Shown here: piece by piece, positions 8,146 through 16,574 of the stretch | How positions within the stretch are numbered: position 1 is the first letter of the stretch | How the letters are laid out: each line of letters begins with the position of its first letter | Assembly: GCF_038005225.1 (NCBI RefSeq) | Contig: NZ_JBBOSU010000001.1 | Span: forward strand, 1,228,001 to 1,292,000 | Length of the DNA: 64,000 nt | Direction of reading: 5' to 3' | Source: Solibacillus sp. FSL K6-1523 | GTDB taxonomy: Bacteria; Bacillota; Bacilli; Bacillales_A; Planococcaceae | The notes under the pieces: model-generated | What the model was told of the DNA's origin: nothing | What the model saw: the letters and a program-made list of their open reading frames with translations, nothing else | The model's database searches: none | Translations under genes and position numbers: made by a program

Positions 8146-8484
8146 ATGAATAAAGACCGAGGAAATTTAAAATGGACGGCAATGATGTTACCAGAGCATA
8201 TTCAGCGTTTGTATGAATGGGAAAAGGAATTAGCGTACACAGCACCGAAAGAAAAAACAGAATGGGAACTAGAAGACCTACAGCAAACGATTGAACAAGC
8301 GTACAAACAAGGGCTAGCGATTACTTTTTCGATTTTTAAGCAGGGAACATGGTCCATGGAATTCGGAATCATTACAGCATTAGAAATAGCTAAAAAACAG
8401 CTGTTAGTTGAAACAGAAACGGCTGTAAAGAAGCTTGATTTTGCAACGATTCAAGCTGTACAAGTAGTTGATAACTATGATTAG
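8146..8484 (+). CDS. YolD-like protein
   Basis: ATG 8146 lies 9 nt after AAGGAG (8131-8136); the ATG at 8140 is too close. The 112-residue product begins NKDRGNLKWTAMMLPEHIQ, the hallmark start of the YolD-like family (PF08863), small proteins typically encoded immediately downstream of Y-family polymerases in Bacillales. The rest, including YKQGLAITFSIFKQGTWSMEFGII, fits the family. Role unknown; a polymerase-accessory role is inferred from gene order. It shares the LexA-controlled transcript and overlaps the next gene. Confidence 0.82.
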   Translation: MNKDRGNLKWTAMMLPEHIQRLYEWEKELAYTAPKEKTEWELEDLQQTIEQAYKQGLAITFSIFKQGTWSMEFGIITALEIAKKQLLVETETAVKKLDFATIQAVQVVDNYD

Positions 8485-8821
8485 TTTAGATGATCGACCG
8501 ATTGTGCATGAGTTTATTGTGCTTGAGTTAGCCATACGTTCACTTCAACAGGACTATTTAAAACTAGAGGGCTTGAAGATGCATGGGTTTTATAGTCGCT
8601 GGACAGATATGTTGTTGAAGCGACTTAATGAGGCGTACATTTTACAAAAAAGACAGCTAGCGAACAAGCGAATTCGAATTGTTCGGTGGATAAAAATCGA
8701 TGCGTATTTTAGTGACGTAATTATAGCGACGGCAGGTGAAGATATAGCCCTTCGTTACGCCAATCAAGTATTAAAAGCAGAAGTCGAACAATTGCTTATA
8801 CAAAAGGCGACTTCGGTATAA
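8477..8821 (+). CDS. Hypothetical third gene of the SOS polymerase operon
   Basis: ATG 8477 overlaps the end of the YolD-like gene by 8 bp, which suggests translational coupling; the TTG at 8468 is an alternative. The 114-residue product is basic and mostly helical by composition (VLELAIRSLQQDYLKLEGLKM, KRLNEAYILQKRQLANKRIR). I recognise no domain, signal peptide or membrane segment. The context (LexA box, translesion polymerase, YolD-like protein) suggests a DNA-damage role, which is inference only. Confidence 0.65.
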   Translation: MISLDDRPIVHEFIVLELAIRSLQQDYLKLEGLKMHGFYSRWTDMLLKRLNEAYILQKRQLANKRIRIVRWIKIDAYFSDVIIATAGEDIALRYANQVLKAEVEQLLIQKATSV

Positions 8822-9175
8822 TTTCCCCTCTCTATTATTTAACTGTTATTTACGCTAATTCCGTTAATCACCAAACAAAGCCCTTGAGTAAACTTAATTG
8901 GAAATGCTCATAGGGCTATGGGTATTTATATTAGATTGAATATTTCGATATATAATTCACGGGTAAATAAATAGTGTTTTATAACAATTTTAAATGAGAG
9001 AGATCATTTATTTGATTCATTATATCTATATAAAATATGGAAGTAATAGATTATTTAAGTAATAAACAACTATATACACTCAAAAAAAGGATGAATTCAT
9101 GATATATTTATAATTGTTGTAATTATATGAAAATAGTTATAGTGCATAGAAAATTATAAATAACAGGAGGATAAA
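8822..9175. other. Non-coding spacer before the chemoreceptor gene
   Basis: A/T-rich spacer of about 350 bp. An imperfect hairpin AGCCCTTGAG / CTCATAGGGCT (8879-8917) may terminate the polymerase operon. I see no convincing sigma-D promoter, repeat or small gene. Confidence 0.5.
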
Positions 9176-10921
9176 ATGTTTAGTAACCTGAAGTTCTTTA
9201 CAAAAAATATTCTAGTTACCATTTTTAGTATTTTAATCGTAGGTGTAATTCTCATAAGTGTCAGTTACTTTATACAAGGAAGTTTATTAAAGGATCAGCT
9301 TAGAAATCAAACAAAAGGAATTTCTGAATCATGGTACGAAAAGATTGATGGTAGCGAAGTTGAAAGATTAATGCAAGATACGAATGTTCAAAGTGAAGTA
9401 CATAAGAAATATACAGATATGTTCAACAAAATGAGTGAGTATAATCCTACCGTCGCACAAGGTTATATTTATGGAGTTGAATTAAGTGGTGAAAAGAAAA
9501 ATGAAACGTCTTTAATTGCCTTTGATGATGCCATTTGGGAAATGTTTATAGGAGAAGGTTTAGAGCCTGGTGGTTTATATGAACAACCTGAAATCGTTGT
9601 AAAAGCTTTAGAAGTTTTAAAAGCGACTGGCGAACCAGAATTTACAGAAATATATAAAGATGATTACGGTACATGGCTTACATTTTTGTACCCAATATTT
9701 AATGCACAAAAGGATTTAATCGCCTATTATGCAATTGATGTAGATGCCTCTAGTGTTGGGGAAGGACAAGCAGGCCTCTTAAAATGGACTTCTATGTCAT
9801 TAGCAGTATTAATGATTCTTTCGATAATTATGCAGTACTTTATCGTTAAGTCTCAATTAAAACCTTTAAACTATTTATTGGCAGGAATTAATAAAGCAAG
9901 CAAAGGTGAGTTAGTAGCGGATTTACCAGAGGGCAGAGATGAATTAGGTACGGTCAATGCAAGATTTAATGAAATGATTACATCTTTAAGTCATATGGTG
10001 AATGGCGTAACGAATACAGCTTTAAAAGTGAAAGACGATTCAAAACGATTAGAAAACGCATTCAAGTCAACATATGATTCTTCAGAGGAAATTACAAACT
10101 CTATTAATGGTATGGAGTCCAATTTAAAAGGGCAAGAAACGTCAATTGAAGAATCAGCTCGCTCAATGGAAGATATGTCGATTCAAGTTCAAAATATTGC
10201 TACTGATGTAGCAGACGTTTATAAATATGCCGAAGAAGTTACGTCCTATTCAGAAAATGGTAACGAAATTACTTATGAAGTGGCCAATCGAATGGAATCG
10301 ATTGTGAATGATGTGGAAAATTCAAATAAAAACATCGGTAATTTAGTGAAATTATCCGATGAAATCGGTCAAATTTTAGGCGTTATTACAGACATTTCGA
10401 GTGCGACCAATTTATTAGCTTTAAATGCAAGTATTGAAGCAGCACGCGCAGGGGAACATGGTAAAGGCTTTGCAGTAGTGGCGCAAGAAGTCCAAAAACT
10501 TTCTGAGCAATCTGCTAAATCTACGGAAAGTATTCGAGAGCTTGTTAGCCGTGTTCGCGCGGCGGTAAATGAAGCGGAATCGTTTATGGAAAATATTAAA
10601 AAGGGTGTTGATGGCGGTAAAGCATCCACTCAAAAAACAAATGAAATGTTCACAAAAATTCATGAATTCAATAAAGAGATTACTTCAAAATTACAATCTG
10701 TGTCGTTGGCAACGGAAGAAATTTCGGCAGGTGTAGAACAATCAGCTGCAATGGTTATTACATTATCTTCGAATGCTAAAGAAATTGTAGATGGTTATGG
10801 AGGAATTGTAGATAACGTTGAAAATCAACAAAGTACGTTAAGCAACATCAATAGTATGTCAGAGAATTTAAAAAGTACTTCTGAAGAATTAGAAGAGGTA
10901 GTAAGTAAGTTTAAAAACTAG
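9176..10921 (+). CDS. Methyl-accepting chemotaxis protein
   Basis: The 581-residue receptor has a membrane segment at about 12-32, an extracellular sensor of about 165 residues, a second membrane segment at about 203-224, a HAMP linker (to about 278) and a long coiled-coil signalling domain. The hairpin tip carries the MCP signature [18 protein letters not shown] (near 410-430) followed by [15 protein letters not shown]. The sensor, with [12 protein letters not shown] and [12 protein letters not shown], looks like a Cache-type ligand domain. It would signal through CheA/CheW; the ligand is unknown. ACAGGAGGATAAA precedes the ATG. No other chemotaxis genes are in the window. Confidence 0.93.
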   Translation: MFSNLKFFTKNILVTIFSILIVGVILISVSYFIQGSLLKDQLRNQTKGISESWYEKIDGSEVERLMQDTNVQSEVHKKYTDMFNKMSEYNPTVAQGYIYGVELSGEKKNETSLIAFDDAIWEMFIGEGLEPGGLYEQPEIVVKALEVLKATGEPEFTEIYKDDYGTWLTFLYPIFNAQKDLIAYYAIDVDASSVGEGQAGLLKWTSMSLAVLMILSIIMQYFIVKSQLKPLNYLLAGINKASKGELVADLPEGRDELGTVNARFNEMITSLSHMVNGVTNTALKVKDDSKRLENAFKSTYDSSEEITNSINGMESNLKGQETSIEESARSMEDMSIQVQNIATDVADVYKYAEEVTSYSENGNEITYEVANRMESIVNDVENSNKNIGNLVKLSDEIGQILGVITDISSATNLLALNASIEAARAGEHGKGFAVVAQEVQKLSEQSAKSTESIRELVSRVRAAVNEAESFMENIKKGVDGGKASTQKTNEMFTKIHEFNKEITSKLQSVSLATEEISAGVEQSAAMVITLSSNAKEIVDGYGGIVDNVENQQSTLSNINSMSENLKSTSEELEEVVSKFKN

Positions 10922-11028
10922 CACGATTATTTTTAGCCAGATGCTATCATCAGTAAGCGAAAATCAATGACGGTAGCATTTGGATGTCATTAGTTGATTA
11001 CTAGTATTTGAAAGAGGTCGTAAATGAA

Positions 11029-13986
11029 ATGGAAACTATTTTAAATAAGTTTAGTCAAGTTGTTACACAGCACGGAAATTCAATTGCACTAAAAGAACGA
11101 AATCGACAATTAACTTATTTGGAGTTGGATAATGAATCGAATAAAATTGCGAACTATTTAATTTCAAATGGTCTTAAAAAGGGAGATTTTGTTGCAATTT
11201 ATTTGAAAAGAAGTATTGATACGGTCATTTCATTACTAAGCATTATAAAGGCAGGGGGTGTTTATGTTTCTTTAGACCCTACGCATCCGGATGATCGAAA
11301 TAACTACATTATTGAGGATATTAATACTTCATTTATTATTAGTAATACGGACTCTTTCGAGAAAATAAAAGGGTTACAGTTAAATCCTTCAATGAATATT
11401 TTACTTGTTGATGATTTAAAGACGAATTTTGAGCCAAAATCATTTAAATATGTCGAGGATAATAGTAATGATGTTTGCTACACAATTTTTACATCTGGTA
11501 CTACCGGCAAGCCAAAAGGTACGCTCATTCGTCAACAAGGTATTCTGAATTTAGTTCATTACATGCAAGAAGATTGGCAAGTGAATGAGCAAGATCGAAT
11601 TTTACAATTTGCTACTTATAGTTTTGATGCGTCGGTATTAGATACGTTTCTATCACTCTTAACAGGCTCTTTATTGTATTTAATTGATGATGAAGAAAGA
11701 ATGGCTGAAAGTAATTTTTTAGATGTTGTGAAAACCGAAGAAATAACAGTCATTCCAGTACTACCAACCGTTTTCTTTAATCGAATTGTCAATTATTTAA
11801 CAGAAGAAAACTCGAAATTATTCGCCACTGTTAAACTTGTCGGTGTAGGTGGAGAATTATTAACGGGTGATTTAGCGAGAAAGTTTAAAGCGAGTTTTTG
11901 TGGCGAAGCGAGATTTTTTAATTTATATGGACCAACTGAAATTACAGTAATGGCAACTGCATATGAAGTACCGAAAGATTTGGGAAGTGATGTATACAGC
12001 GTTCCAATCGGGAAGCAATTGCCAGGGAATAAAATTTATATCGTGAACGAAGAAGGAAAAGCATGTGAAGAAAATGAAGTAGGGGAACTATGGATCGCTT
12101 CTGTCGGTATTTCTTTAGGTTATTTAAATAATACTGAAAAAACGGAAGAAGTATTTATTAAAAACCCATTTGACCCGCACCTTTATGGGGGAATTGTCTA
12201 TCGGTCTGGGGATCTTGTAAAAAAATTAAAAGACGGCAATGTTGAATTTGTTTCGAGAATGGACACTCAAGTGAAAATTCGTGGGCATCGTATTGAAATT
12301 GCCGAAATTGAAACAAAAATGAATGAAATAGAGGATATTGAAAATGCGGTTGTTGTAGTAGAAAAAGAAGAGGATGACCAAATTTTAAAAGCTTTCTTCA
12401 CTTCAAATAAGCAAGTTGAACTTACATCGATAATCGAGGCTTTGAAAATAGACTTACCGAGTTACATGCTCCCTACAAAATTGCAACAGCTAGAAGACAT
12501 TCCATTTGCGCCCACAGGTAAAGTAGATCGTAAAGCTTTAGAGAAACTCGAAGCAGAACGTGTATCACTTTCGAGATCAGAACAATTCATTGCACCGCGT
12601 AATGCAGTGGAAGAAGACATTGTAGCTGTTTGGAAAAAGGTATTAAAAATTGATGAAATTAGTGTCCTTGATAATTTATTTGAAATTGGTGGACACTCTT
12701 TAAAAGTAATTGAAATTTTATCATACTTAAAACCAGCGTACCCAGTTTTAACAATTAAAGATTTCTTCGACTTGAAAACGGTAGAAAATTTAGCGAATAA
12801 AGTGTTAAACACATCGAATGTAGTGGAAGAACAGTTTAATGGTGAATTCACATATTTAGCTGAACTTCCGGAAATACCTGTTAATGGAGCGTTACCTGAG
12901 GCGCAGACGGTATTTGTTACGGGATCAACAGGGTTTTTAGGGAGTCATATAACGAATAAATTGCTTGAAGAAGGAAAAGATGTCATTTTACTTGTGCGCG
13001 GTGAAACAGCAGAAAGCCGTGTAAAAGATACGATGTACAATTATTTTAATACAGGGTTAAGTACAAAAATTACGATTGTAAATGGAGATTTGACGAAGAA
13101 GTATTTAGGTCTTCCAAAAGAAGAATTTAGACAATTAGCATTAAAAATCGATGCGATTATTCATTCAGCAGCTGATGTAAGGCATTTTGGGGATCGAGAA
13201 CATTTTGAGAAAGTGAATGTTCAAGGGACGAAAAATATTTTTGAATTAGTCGATTTTAATACGAAAATTACTTTCCATCATATTTCTACTGTAGGCGTTA
13301 TACAAGATTTATTAGCAGAAGGAAAGTGGGATTTATTAAAGGAAGCGACTGAATTCCCTGAACAGTTACATTTGGAAAGTGTTTATACAGATACAAAAAT
13401 GATAGCTGAAAAATGGATATTAGATAAAGCGAAAGAAGGAAAACAAGTTTTCGTTTACCGAATGGGTAATTTGACGGGGCGCTATAGCGATGGGCGTTTC
13501 CAGAGTAATATTGATGGAAATGCATTTTATCGTATGATGAAGTTAATCATCATGGTAAATAAAGCACCTAAAGTACAATGGATGGTAGACTTTACACCTA
13601 TTGATTTTGCAGCGGAAGTGGTAGTGAAATCTTTACTAACAGCCAAGCATTTAGGACGTGTGTATCATGTATGCCACCCGAACCCGATTCCATTTGAACA
13701 CTTTATTTCAATTTTAAATGAGTTGGATTTAAATATAGAAATGGTAGAAAAAGCAGTGTATGAGGAATATGTTTTAAGTGGAAATGTGAATGAAGAAGTG
13801 AAAAATTTAGGTGTTGCTCAGCTAGATGGAGATGGTGCTAGTGATTCAAATGCTGTTTTCGATAGTAAAAATACGATGAACCGTCTAGGAATGAATCAAT
13901 TGCCTCTATTAGAAAAAGAGTATATTGGAAAATTAATTGATTATGCAATTGCAGAAGGCTTTATTAAAGTAGCTGTTCGCATATAA
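11029..13986 (+). CDS. Single-module NRPS-like A-T-R synthetase (carboxylate reductase type)
   Basis: The 985-residue protein has three parts. Adenylation domain (about 10-510): TSGTTGKPKG near 153, FDASVLDTF, NLYGPTEITV, GELWIASVGISLGYLN, YRSGDLVKK, KIRGHRIEIAEIE and the lysine motif APTGKVDRKAL. Carrier domain (about 520-600): DNLFEIGGHSLKV, with the phosphopantetheine serine near 557. Thioester reductase (about 628 on): NAD(P)-binding GSTGFLGS and Y-T-D-T-K near 784 (YxxxK). It should load one amino or carboxylic acid and release it reductively as an aldehyde or alcohol. There is no condensation domain. By eye the specificity residues read D-A-L-P-V-V-L-V-M, which I cannot assign. The start at 11029 uses AGAGG at 11012-11016; TTG 11008 is less likely. 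Confidence 0.9.
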   Translation: METILNKFSQVVTQHGNSIALKERNRQLTYLELDNESNKIANYLISNGLKKGDFVAIYLKRSIDTVISLLSIIKAGGVYVSLDPTHPDDRNNYIIEDINTSFIISNTDSFEKIKGLQLNPSMNILLVDDLKTNFEPKSFKYVEDNSNDVCYTIFTSGTTGKPKGTLIRQQGILNLVHYMQEDWQVNEQDRILQFATYSFDASVLDTFLSLLTGSLLYLIDDEERMAESNFLDVVKTEEITVIPVLPTVFFNRIVNYLTEENSKLFATVKLVGVGGELLTGDLARKFKASFCGEARFFNLYGPTEITVMATAYEVPKDLGSDVYSVPIGKQLPGNKIYIVNEEGKACEENEVGELWIASVGISLGYLNNTEKTEEVFIKNPFDPHLYGGIVYRSGDLVKKLKDGNVEFVSRMDTQVKIRGHRIEIAEIETKMNEIEDIENAVVVVEKEEDDQILKAFFTSNKQVELTSIIEALKIDLPSYMLPTKLQQLEDIPFAPTGKVDRKALEKLEAERVSLSRSEQFIAPRNAVEEDIVAVWKKVLKIDEISVLDNLFEIGGHSLKVIEILSYLKPAYPVLTIKDFFDLKTVENLANKVLNTSNVVEEQFNGEFTYLAELPEIPVNGALPEAQTVFVTGSTGFLGSHITNKLLEEGKDVILLVRGETAESRVKDTMYNYFNTGLSTKITIVNGDLTKKYLGLPKEEFRQLALKIDAIIHSAADVRHFGDREHFEKVNVQGTKNIFELVDFNTKITFHHISTVGVIQDLLAEGKWDLLKEATEFPEQLHLESVYTDTKMIAEKWILDKAKEGKQVFVYRMGNLTGRYSDGRFQSNIDGNAFYRMMKLIIMVNKAPKVQWMVDFTPIDFAAEVVVKSLLTAKHLGRVYHVCHPNPIPFEHFISILNELDLNIEMVEKAVYEEYVLSGNVNEEVKNLGVAQLDGDGASDSNAVFDSKNTMNRLGMNQLPLLEKEYIGKLIDYAIAEGFIKVAVRI

Positions 13987-13996
13987 AAAATGGGGT

Positions 13997-14027
13997 AAGG
14001 ATATATTTTTATATCCTTGCTTTTTTT
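13997..14027 (+). terminator. Hairpin between synthetase and PPTase genes
   Basis: AAGGATATA pairs with TATATCCTT around a 4-base loop, followed by GC and seven Ts. It lies between two functionally linked genes, so it may only attenuate read-through. Confidence 0.75.
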
Positions 14028-14046
14028 ATGGGAGAAATGAGCGTTT

Positions 14047-14550
14047 ATGAAACTATATATTGTAAAAAATTGGTTGGAGAAAGTGGGTAAGAGTGAACGT
14101 AAGACAAATGGGTCCGTCCTTTTAGTGAAAAAAATAGTAGGGGATATGGATATACAAAAAAATGCAAATGGTAAACCGTTTATTTTGAATGACAAGCAAT
14201 TTATCAATTGGTCCCATAACGATGAATATTTAGTCATTGCATTGAGCGAATTAGGTCAGATTGGTGTAGACGTAGAAATGAGTCATTTACCATATGATGA
14301 AAAGTTATACGGCTGGATTTTACATAAGGAAGAAAAAAGTAAACTACAGCAAGGCCGTTTGTTTTCTGAAATTTGGACTCGAAAAGAAGCCATTTTAAAA
14401 TGTAGTGGTGAAGGAATTAGTGACAAAATGTGTGAATTAAACAGTTACCAAATGATGAATTTGCATGTTACGACTCTATTTTTAAGTGGGTTATGCATTA
14501 GCATATGTAGCGAGTATCAAGAAGCGATTGAACTCTATCAAATCTCGTGA
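14047..14550 (+). CDS. 4'-phosphopantetheinyl transferase, Sfp type
   Basis: The 167-residue protein has the Sfp-family motifs GKPFIL, INWSHNDEYLVIAL (SHS region), IGVDVE (magnesium aspartate/glutamate) and IWTRKEAILKCSGEGIS (WxxKEAxxK). It is shorter than Sfp itself (about 224 residues), mainly at the N-terminus. It transfers phosphopantetheine from CoA to the serine of a carrier domain. The only visible target is the A-T-R synthetase just upstream, 60 nt away across a terminator-like hairpin. The ribosome site GGAG lies about 12 nt before the ATG, rather far. Confidence 0.88.
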   Translation: MKLYIVKNWLEKVGKSERKTNGSVLLVKKIVGDMDIQKNANGKPFILNDKQFINWSHNDEYLVIALSELGQIGVDVEMSHLPYDEKLYGWILHKEEKSKLQQGRLFSEIWTRKEAILKCSGEGISDKMCELNSYQMMNLHVTTLFLSGLCISICSEYQEAIELYQIS

Positions 14551-14607
14551 GCAGCAACATGATTTTGCATGTAACAGCAGGGATGGAGAAGGAAATTCAA
14601 GAAAAGC

Positions 14608-14652
14608 ACCTAGAAACGACAGGAGTACTTATTACCATAAGCGTTTCTAGAT
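14608..14652. repeat. 13-bp near-perfect inverted repeat after the PPTase gene
   Basis: GCACCTAGAAACG (14606-14618) faces CGTTTCTAGATGC (14642-14654) with one mismatch and a 23-base loop. There is no T run, so it is not a standard terminator. It lies between convergent genes. Confidence 0.6.
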
Positions 14653-14746
14653 GCATGATGAAAAGCGTGCCTAATAACAAACAATTCCTTATAATTGCTG
14701 TGGCTAATTTTGTAGAGGTTGACTATAGATCCAAAAGCTCAATTAC

Positions 14747-15604
14747 TTATCCGTGATACCAACCCGTCTTTGGGTTAATCGATACGACTCTATACCACTG
14801 ACCAACACCATCAAATTGTACATAAAACTCTAGTGAACCAACCCCATTAAATGCGCCTGCTTCAACTAGTTTGTATTTATCATTTTTTCCGACAAACTCC
14901 ATTTTAAGTTGGTTTAACGTAGTGTCTTTTATGCCTGGTGCCCAACTGTACGGGTTTTGGAATGATAAATGATGCGTTGCAACCCAACCTGTTAATCCCC
15001 CATATTGTACTTTCGACCAACCGTATTTTTCATAGCTAAACCAATCCTCTTGATCGTAACCAGTTGGTACACCACCTGTGACATTTACGTTTGCCCCGTC
15101 TGAAATGACACCAATCGTGCTATAAATTTCACCAGGGGAAGATTTGATGTCGGTTGCTTCTAGTGCGACTGCGCTCTCGAATTCGCCTGCATTTACGACG
15201 ATTGTTTTATCGCCTGCCGTTAAAATTGCTGTTTCTTCTTTTGCGTTCCATGTAGTTTTTACACCAAAGGATTCACTAATAAAGCGTAATGGTACTAATG
15301 TTGAGCCGCTATACACTTGCGCAGGCACATCAATTGTAACTGCTTTTTTGTTAATTTGTGCTGTTTTTGAGCCGACCTTTAACGAAATTGTCGTTTGCCC
15401 TTTTTTAGCTGTAATTGTTTTATCTTTTTGATTCCATTGAACAGTCGCGCCTAATTCTTCAAAAATCGCACGTAATGGTACGAGGGTACGATTGTTGACG
15501 ACTTTACCACCGTCTAAAGTGACAGTCGTATTCGCACTTGCCGTTATCCAACTAATGCTGCTTAACATTATGATGACTAATATTATCGTTGAAAATTTCT
15601 TCAT
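14747..15604 (-). CDS. Secreted copper-amine-oxidase-N-like domain protein with SH3-like tail
   Basis: ATG 15604 lies 8 nt after AAAGGG; the GTG at 15613 is too close to it. The 285-residue protein begins with a signal peptide (KKFSTIILVIIMLSSISWITASA). Two copies of the stalk/copper-amine-oxidase-N motif follow (NNRTLVPLRAIFEELGATVQWN and SGSTLVPLRFISESFGVKTTWN). A bacterial SH3-like region (about 150-220, YEKYGWSKVQYGGLTGWVATHHL) precedes a C-terminal domain of unknown type. Such PF07833 proteins are cell-wall-associated in Bacillales; despite the name they are not oxidases. It probably binds peptidoglycan. Confidence 0.8.
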   Translation of the reverse strand: MKKFSTIILVIIMLSSISWITASANTTVTLDGGKVVNNRTLVPLRAIFEELGATVQWNQKDKTITAKKGQTTISLKVGSKTAQINKKAVTIDVPAQVYSGSTLVPLRFISESFGVKTTWNAKEETAILTAGDKTIVVNAGEFESAVALEATDIKSSPGEIYSTIGVISDGANVNVTGGVPTGYDQEDWFSYEKYGWSKVQYGGLTGWVATHHLSFQNPYSWAPGIKDTTLNQLKMEFVGKNDKYKLVEAGAFNGVGSLEFYVQFDGVGQWYRVVSINPKTGWYHG

Positions 15605-15675
15605 ATTTCTCACCCTTTCTGAAAGATAACAATATTATATTACCATAAAAGCTAGATATTTTACCTGATTTTACT

Positions 15676-15852
15676 ATGAAGTTTATCATATTCCCTGCTG
15701 TAACTAGCCAAATTTTCTCTCAAACTAGCCAATTTCCTGTTAAAACTAGCCAATTTTCAAGCGTTACTCGCCAAAATACATCGAAAACTAGCCAAATTGA
15801 TGCCGTAACTCGTCGAATCCCGTTTTCCTCGCCAATTTCCCTGTTGATCTAA
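15676..15852 (+). other. Open frame through repeat copy B (58 codons)
   Basis: From ATG 15676 a frame stays open to TAA 15852, giving a 58-residue product whose middle is a heptad-spaced T-S-Q-x-x-x-K pattern produced by the 21-bp repeat. There is no ribosome site in front (ACCTGATTTTACT). It is recorded because the repeat period is a multiple of three. Expression is doubtful. Confidence 0.25.
15697..15840 (-). repeat. 21-bp-period intergenic repeat, copy B
   Basis: Seven units with core CTAGCC/CTCGCC begin at 15704, 15725, 15746, 15767, 15788, 15809 and 15828 (five steps of 21, then 19). This mirrors copies A and C in reverse orientation. The shared internal stretch TCAAGCGTTACTCGCC and the following AAAATACATCGAAAAC are nearly identical to copy A. 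It lies between divergent genes. Confidence 0.9.
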
Positions 15853-15948
15853 ACAATTTGAAAAAACCACCTAAATTATCCTTAAATTGAAACTTATTCG
15901 TATGCTCAACCGTAAATAGAGTACATTAAAACACCAGGAGGAATTCAT

Positions 15949-16554
15949 ATGACGAAAAAAGTACTTGTTAAATATACGGTTATTACTTCTGTTTCTGCCT
16001 TAACGTTAGCTGGATGTGGAGGCACTGAGGAGACGGTTTTCTATCCTAGCGAAATGAGAGAAGTCGATTCATCATCTAGTAACCAAGTGGAAATAGAGGA
16101 AGTCGTACAAGAGGATTTCGAAAATAACTTTGATAATGAAGTTGAAGTGGTACATGAAGATACTTATACAAATTCCAATGAAGTGCTAACAGAAGAATAC
16201 ACTGAAACGAATTTTGATGAAGAACTAGTACATATTGAAGAGAGCGAATATTATGGAGACTGTGGAGCATGGCAAGAGTCTGACGATGGTTCAAGTGAAT
16301 GTATAGACGAAAATTCGCCACTGTATTCGCAACATTTCTTTAACGGGTTAATGTTCGCTTCATTGGGAGCATTAGCGGCAAGTGGAATGTACAAATCAAT
16401 GAATAAGCGTGACGGAGAAAATCGATCCGCCGTTTCATCAGGCGGTGGCGGCGGATATAGCAGTTCGAATACAAATAAAACAAATTCTTACTCAAGTGGT
16501 AAGCAAGGCTTTAGTTCTGGCGGTACTTCTCGTGGCGGATCAGCCTCTTCATGA
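15949..16554 (+). CDS. Lipoprotein with acidic region and Ser/Gly-rich tail
   Basis: The 201-residue protein has a lipoprotein signal with lipobox LAGC (cysteine 23). A very acidic stretch (about 45-110) contains two cysteines (YGDCGAW, SSECIDE). A short hydrophobic helix GLMFASLGALAASGMY follows near 131-147, then a Gly/Ser/Thr-rich tail. The gene overlaps the spacer of a glutathionylspermidine-synthase-like gene. That pairing recalls E. coli ygiB-ygiC (DUF1190 protein plus GspS-like ATP-grasp), so the lipoprotein may be the analogue of YgiB. The sequence is too compositionally biased for a firm family call. CCAGGAGGAATTC precedes the ATG. Confidence 0.72.
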   Translation: MTKKVLVKYTVITSVSALTLAGCGGTEETVFYPSEMREVDSSSSNQVEIEEVVQEDFENNFDNEVEVVHEDTYTNSNEVLTEEYTETNFDEELVHIEESEYYGDCGAWQESDDGSSECIDENSPLYSQHFFNGLMFASLGALAASGMYKSMNKRDGENRSAVSSGGGGGYSSSNTNKTNSYSSGKQGFSSGGTSRGGSASS

Positions 16555-16574
16555 GCAATACGGAGGTGACTAAT

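Noticed and set aside
14547-14756. 69-codon frame after the PPTase gene
   Set aside because: No convincing ribosome site, no family features, and it crosses the inverted repeat and the end of the convergent gene.
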